A stretch of DNA of 64,000 bases. Source: Clostridiaceae bacterium. Its GTDB lineage: Bacteria > Bacillota > Clostridia > UBA1212 > DUPL01. Both the position numbers and the translations under genes were made by a program. This document shows, in pieces, positions 60,400 through 64,000 of the stretch. Position 1 is the stretch's first letter; the number at the start of each line of letters is the position of its first letter. The notes beneath the pieces were generated by a model. It did not search any database. It was not told where the DNA came from and saw only the letters and a program-made list of their open reading frames with translations. The stretch spans positions 1-64,000 of the forward strand of contig DUPL01000023.1 of assembly GCA_012838385.1 (NCBI GenBank). Reading direction: 5' to 3'.

Positions 60400-61195
60400 A
60401 CTTTCTTGACTTTCTAACAATAATAACAGCTACAACAACAGCAGCTAATATTATGACCACCGACAGTATTATACCCAAAGTCATGGTTCCACCCTTGTCA
60501 GAATTGTCCTGCTTGGGAGTAGATGCCGGCTTTTGAGTATTTGTTGGTTTGGGAGTTTGTGCCGGTGTATCTGTAGGTTCTTTTGTTGGCGGCGGAGTTG
60601 CATCCCTTACCGGCTCAAAATTCTCCGCATCTTCCTGCGTCTTGAAGAAGCCAAGGTACTCTAGATAAAAGGTCTCACCGCCTTCTTCAGCGGCATTCCT
60701 GACAGCGTCAAATCTCAGCCCTGTTAAAGCTCCTGTCCACCACTGTTCACTCTTGACAACTCTGGCATCAATGATAAATTCCATAAATTCTTCATGTTCC
60801 TTGCCAATGTTATAATGAAAATTGTTTGTTTCGGATATCTGCTCATTGTCCCTAATAACATACATTTCAAAGGTTTCAGAAGTTGCACTTTCATTCTTAA
60901 TCCTAACCTTTATCCAAGGATACTCTTCCAATTCAATTTCCTCGTAAACCTCAAGGAAGATATATGGATCTGTTCCATGGATATTAATAAGCAAGGCATT
61001 GTCGCTATACTCGATATCGCACATCGAGCCGCTCCATGTCGCGGGAACATAGTTCCATGAGTCGTCCCACTCATAATAAAAATCATACAACAAACCAGGG
61101 CCTTCAAATTCACTTTCTTCCTCCTCGGCAACTACAAGATTGAGCGACATTACAAACGCAAACAAAACAAAGATCAATAAAATTCGTTTTTTCAT
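60398..61195 (-). CDS. membrane-anchored surface protein, paralogue 2 of 3
   Basis: A 265-residue protein: signal peptide (1-23), a beta-rich domain (about 33-195), a Pro/Thr linker (TPPPTKEPTDTPAQTPKPT, about 198-225), a membrane helix and an RKSRK tail. Motifs shared with the proteins at 35597 and 61218 are YDFYYE, YPWIKVRIKN, EFMEFII, LTGLRFD and LEYLGFFKTQEDAENF. This copy has an acidic stretch EEEESEFE after the signal peptide. Unknown function; a surface carbohydrate-binding or adhesin role is the best guess from layout. It lies 22 nt after paralogue 3 on the same strand. Confidence 0.8.
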   Translation of the reverse strand: MKKRILLIFVLFAFVMSLNLVVAEEEESEFEGPGLLYDFYYEWDDSWNYVPATWSGSMCDIEYSDNALLINIHGTDPYIFLEVYEEIELEEYPWIKVRIKNESATSETFEMYVIRDNEQISETNNFHYNIGKEHEEFMEFIIDARVVKSEQWWTGALTGLRFDAVRNAAEEGGETFYLEYLGFFKTQEDAENFEPVRDATPPPTKEPTDTPAQTPKPTNTQKPASTPKQDNSDKGGTMTLGIILSVVIILAAVVVAVIIVRKSRK

Positions 61196-61217
61196 AACTA
61201 AATTACCCCTAGTTCCT

Positions 61218-62078
61218 TTACGTTCTTTTTTTTCTAATAATTATTATCGCTGCTGCAACAGCAACTACGACAATAACGCCAACTACAGCAGTAATAATTA
61301 ATACCGAATTGTTGCCGCCATCAGTATCGTTCTTATTGGTCTCGGTTTGCTTAGGAGCTTCAGTTTTCTTTGTTTCTGTTCTTTCAGGCGTTGCTGTTGG
61401 ATCTGGTTTTGGTGTTGCAGTTGGTCTTGGTGTTCTAGCCGCACGAAAAGTCTCAATATCAAAGTTGTTGGCAGCTTCTTCTGTTGGGAAAAATGCCACG
61501 TACTCTATGTACATCTCCGAGCCATAGGGAACTTGTCCGCTGGGCTCCGCAACCCACATTCCGTCCAATCTCAGTTCATTAATCTCACCAGTCCAAAAAG
61601 TTTCCTCGTGATCCAGCTCATTTATATGCATTGAAGCAATATTTCTTTCAGGAACACTGAAGATATATTCCTTGAATTCCTCGTCCTCTGTGCTGATATC
61701 CACATGCGTACAAGTTCCAGCAACTATGGATGTGGAGGTCGTTGAAAAGTGCATCTCAAAAACAGGCGCTACACTTTCATTCTTCAGCTTTATTCTCATC
61801 CAAGGGTAATCATCACAACTAAACATATAGTCAAGTTTGAATACGACAAATGGGTCTCCTTTTTCACCCAACTCCGGGTCCTGGGTAGAAATCATATGTA
61901 CTGCATTATTATCCCAAGTTACGTCGCAACCATTAAAAGTAGAGTAGTAATCATAGAAATCATCTTCGTAATAAAAGTCAATTACAACAGGCTGTAATTC
62001 CTCTGATGAAACCGCTGTCGGTAAAATCAGAGCAAGCAAAAAAACAAGTGAAATTAACAAACTTAATTTACCCTTCAT
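61218..62078 (-). CDS. membrane-anchored surface protein, paralogue 3 of 3
   Basis: A 286-residue protein: signal peptide (1-25), beta-rich domain (about 30-210), Thr/Pro/Lys linker (TPRPTATPKPDPTATPE, about 215-232), one membrane helix and an RKKRT tail. It shares VIDFYYE, YPWMRIKLKN, EFKEYIF, INELRLDGM and IEYVAFFPTEEAANNF with its two paralogues and is closest in layout to the protein at 35597. CAGGAGG lies 9 nt before the ATG; a consensus promoter is upstream. First of two tandem genes. Confidence 0.8.
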   Translation of the reverse strand: MKGKLSLLISLVFLLALILPTAVSSEELQPVVIDFYYEDDFYDYYSTFNGCDVTWDNNAVHMISTQDPELGEKGDPFVVFKLDYMFSCDDYPWMRIKLKNESVAPVFEMHFSTTSTSIVAGTCTHVDISTEDEEFKEYIFSVPERNIASMHINELDHEETFWTGEINELRLDGMWVAEPSGQVPYGSEMYIEYVAFFPTEEAANNFDIETFRAARTPRPTATPKPDPTATPERTETKKTEAPKQTETNKNDTDGGNNSVLIITAVVGVIVVVAVAAAIIIIRKKRT

Positions 62079-62108
62079 ATTCTACATACCTCCTGATTGT
62101 TTTTTTAT

Positions 62109-62137
62109 ATCATAACACGTTTGTTCAAGAAATTCAA
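62109..62137 (-). promoter_or_regulatory. sigma-A promoter of the tandem surface-protein genes
   Basis: Minus strand TTGAAT (62132-62137), 17-nt spacer, TATGAT (62109-62114), about 30 nt before the start codon. Confidence 0.65.
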
Positions 62138-62150
62138 TATTTATTAAAAC

Positions 62151-62180
62151 AAAAAACACCTCCGATATTTCTATCAGAGG
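62151..62180 (-). terminator. terminator after rhamnulokinase
   Basis: CCTCTGATA and TATCGGAGG form a 9-bp stem (one G-U pair) closed by a GAAA tetraloop, followed on the minus strand by TGTTTTTTG. It separates the rhamnose genes from the surface-protein promoter. Confidence 0.88.
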
Positions 62181-62205
62181 CCTTTAATAAAACAAATATT
62201 GTCTG

Positions 62206-63675
62206 TTAGCTTTTTTGTATCTTCAAAAACTTTTCATACGCATCATCCCAGGCTGCAGGATTCTCAGGCATGTAAACTTCCTGTGGGAATGAGTTTGCAA
62301 TAAGCTGTCTTGCTTCCTGAAGGTTCTTTACCTCACCAAGAGAGATAAGTTGAACAGCCAGGTTTCCTATGGAGGTAGCTTCTATAGGTCCGGCTACAAC
62401 AGGTCTGTTTATGGCATTGGCTGTAAACTGGCTCAAAATAGTGTTCTTGCAGCCTCCACCTACAATATGGAGTTTGGGAAGTTTCTTACCGATAATCTCC
62501 TCAAGACCTTCAATAACATATCTGTACTTGAGTGCTAGGCTTTCCATCACGCAGCGCACAATTTCGCCTTTTGTCTGAGGTACTTCCTGATTTGTCCTTG
62601 CGCAGAATTCCTGTACTTTGGTTGGCATATTGCCAGGTTCGAAGAATACAGAATCATCAACGTCGATGATCGCCTTGAATGGCTGTGCGTTGAGAGCAGC
62701 TTCATCAAGCTCATCAAATGAAATATGTTCTCCAATTTTCTCCCAATGACGTTTGCATTCCTGATTAATCCAAAGACCCATTATGTTCTTGAGGAATCTT
62801 ACATTATTGTTAATACCGCCTTCATTGGTGTAATTAAGTTTGAGTGCATTCTCATTGATTATAGGCTTGTCAAGTTCCACACCAAGCAATGACCATGTGC
62901 CGCTACTTAGATAAGCTCCTCCCTCCTCCGTGAATGGGACTGATACAACAGCACTTGCCGTATCATGAGCTGCAACAGCTATAACAGGTATCGATGCAAC
63001 ACCGAGTTCATCACATAACTCTTTTGTAAGTCCGCCCAGCTTTGTTCCGGCAGGTACAACCTCTGGAAGTATGTCAGTTCTGATACCCAGCTTTTCGAGC
63101 ATTTCATAAGCCCACTGTCCCTTGACAGGATTGTACAATTGTGACGTGCTGGTTATTGTGTATTCACACACCTTTTGTCCTGTCAGATAGAAATTGAACA
63201 AGTCAGGCACAAAAAGCATTGTATCGGCATTTTCAAGCATCACACTGTTGTTTTTATTCAACGCAAGCAGTTGATATAGAGTATTGAACTTCTGAAATGC
63301 AATTCCTGTTTCAGCATAGATTTCCTCCTGAGGAATCACCTTGCAGGCTTCTTCAATCATTCCATCGGTTCTGGAGTCTCTGTAATGTACGGGATTGCCA
63401 AGAAGCTCGCCATCTTTTGTCAATAGACCAAAGTCGACACCCCAGGTATCAACGCCTATGGAGCTTATATCTTTTCCTCCAGCCAAAGCTGATTTTAGAA
63501 TCCCTTGTTTCATTTCGTGAAACAATCTAAGAAAATCCCATGTAAATGTGCCGTTTAGCAAAACAGGATCATTTGAAAACCTGTGCGTCTCTTTCAATGT
63601 GAGCTTGCTGCCATCATACTCACCCAATATGGCACGGCCCGAGCTTGCACCGTAGTCAAACGCCAATATCTTCAT
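62206..63675 (-). CDS. rhaB: rhamnulokinase
   Basis: A 489-residue FGGY-family sugar kinase that phosphorylates L-rhamnulose. FDYGASSGRAILGEYDG (5-21), TFTWDFLRLFHEM (about 43-55), GVDTWGVDFGLLTKDG (about 74-89), HYRDSRTDGM (about 97-106) and AAHDTASAVVSVP (about 236-248) are typical of RhaB. Cytoplasmic; second step of rhamnose breakdown. AGGAGGAG precedes the ATG. It follows a zinc dehydrogenase gene on the same strand and ends the operon at a strong terminator. Isomerase and aldolase genes would lie beyond the right edge if present. Confidence 0.93.
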   Translation of the reverse strand: MKILAFDYGASSGRAILGEYDGSKLTLKETHRFSNDPVLLNGTFTWDFLRLFHEMKQGILKSALAGGKDISSIGVDTWGVDFGLLTKDGELLGNPVHYRDSRTDGMIEEACKVIPQEEIYAETGIAFQKFNTLYQLLALNKNNSVMLENADTMLFVPDLFNFYLTGQKVCEYTITSTSQLYNPVKGQWAYEMLEKLGIRTDILPEVVPAGTKLGGLTKELCDELGVASIPVIAVAAHDTASAVVSVPFTEEGGAYLSSGTWSLLGVELDKPIINENALKLNYTNEGGINNNVRFLKNIMGLWINQECKRHWEKIGEHISFDELDEAALNAQPFKAIIDVDDSVFFEPGNMPTKVQEFCARTNQEVPQTKGEIVRCVMESLALKYRYVIEGLEEIIGKKLPKLHIVGGGCKNTILSQFTANAINRPVVAGPIEATSIGNLAVQLISLGEVKNLQEARQLIANSFPQEVYMPENPAAWDDAYEKFLKIQKS

Positions 63676-63698
63676 AAAACTCCTCCTTATTTATATTT

Positions 63699-63729
63699 AA
63701 CGGACAAAATGATAATCATTTTGTCCGTT
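63699..63729 (-). repeat. 31-nt perfect palindrome between dehydrogenase and rhaB genes
   Basis: AACGGACAAAATGAT, one central A, and ATCATTTTGTCCGTT form a perfect 15-bp inverted repeat 10 nt after the dehydrogenase stop and about 25 nt before rhaB. No T run follows on the minus strand, so it is not a standard terminator. It may stabilise the upstream mRNA segment or be an operator. Confidence 0.65.
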
Positions 63730-63738
63730 ATTGTTCAG

Positions 63739-64000
63739 CTAGATGGATTTTGCATTTTCAAGCAGATAGTTCTCCGCTTCAACGCTCCACAATCCGTTGT
63801 TCTTCTCACAGATTTCAGCCAACTTCTTAAACATCGGGTCTGTCTTTCCTAGCTCTGCAAAATCATCAATTGCAGTAAGAGGCAGATCAATGTTGGTGTA
63901 TATGAGCTTCTTTCCACCTGGGATATCTGGCAGATTAAGTACGGTGTCAACAACTGCGTTGAGTCCTCCAATATGGGTTACCAACGCAGCAGGATTGAGC
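63739..64000 (-). CDS. zinc-type dehydrogenase, C-terminal part (runs off the window)
   Basis: Only the last 87 residues are present; the gene continues past position 64000. The visible part, starting LNPAALVTHIGGLNAVVDT, then GGKKLIYTNIDLPLTAIDDF, resembles the C-terminus of medium-chain zinc dehydrogenases of the sorbitol / L-sorbose-1-phosphate reductase branch. Paired with rhamnulokinase, it may act in deoxy-sugar or sugar-phosphate metabolism. The assignment rests on a short tail and memory of the family, so it is tentative. Confidence 0.5.
   Translation of the reverse strand, partial: LNPAALVTHIGGLNAVVDTVLNLPDIPGGKKLIYTNIDLPLTAIDDFAELGKTDPMFKKLAEICEKNNGLWSVEAENYLLENAKSI

Overview
The window looks like chromosomal DNA of an anaerobic, endospore-forming low-GC Firmicute of the class Clostridia. 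The left edge holds the first 66 nt of a 16S rRNA with a clostridial-type 5' end. Sporulation genes recur (cotJABC, ytfJ, an alpha/beta SASP, DacF-type carboxypeptidases). Other hallmarks are ferredoxin, corrinoid methyl transfer, strong AGGAGG-type ribosome sites and TTGACA-17-TATAAT promoters. I cannot name the species. I see no prophage, insertion sequence or CRISPR array; this is mostly core chromosome with some accessory carbohydrate genes at the right end.

Layout. 0-7 kb: rrn promoter, tandem uracil-DNA glycosylases (one cysteine-free), a putative amidase, a ferredoxin, then a compact minus-strand run (HAD phosphatase, MTA/SAH-type nucleosidase, radical-SAM SPL-like protein, SDR, MBL hydrolase). 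7-12 kb: MATE pump, tRNA-Tyr/tRNA-Thr operon, an intergenic region with a candidate small RNA, cotJABC. 12-21 kb: ThpR, exonuclease III, an FtsK/SpoIIIE translocase split into two frames at an A9 run, and an ABC / DUF1854 / ABC operon. 21-30 kb: the rluB / DUF2953-ytfJ / scpAB neighbourhood with a site-2-protease pseudoenzyme, a SASP, and the operon proC / RNase H-Nudix fusion / pdp / dacF, in which DacF has lost its catalytic serine; two tRNA-Pro genes. 30-38 kb: Y-family polymerase with YolD, methanol methyltransferase genes mtaCB, tRNA-Trp, DUF368 transporter, an anchored surface protein, hemolysin III. 38-45 kb: a six-gene operon from purine nucleoside phosphorylase to a degenerate 6-phosphogluconate dehydrogenase. 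45-54 kb: an orphan Tad-like trio, an active D,D-carboxypeptidase, an acyltransferase, a MetH-activation-domain protein, HtrA, YdbC, peptidase T. 54-64 kb: carbohydrate and surface genes (CBM9-like, DUF4838, LTA-synthase-like, sialate esterase lipoprotein, two more anchored surface paralogues) and the end of a rhamnose-type operon (rhamnulokinase and a partial zinc dehydrogenase).

Themes. (1) Several well-conserved pseudoenzymes occur beside intact relatives or in conserved neighbourhoods: the M50-like protein without HExxH, DacF without SxxK and KTG, 6PGDH without its coenzyme loop, a UDG without Fe-S ligands. (2) One-carbon and SAM-linked chemistry recurs: mtaBC, a B12-dependent methionine synthase activation domain, a nucleosidase coupled to a radical-SAM gene, and MTA/SAH deaminase with PNP. 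(3) The stable-RNA promoters are very regular, and the rRNA and tRNA-Tyr/Thr transcripts begin with the same 9-nt element folding into a start-proximal hairpin. The strongest single oddity is ftsK/spoIIIE, where the motor frame has no credible start and seems to depend on -1 slippage at A9. Start codons were often moved downstream of the longest possible start because of ribosome-binding-site position; this is stated entry by entry.
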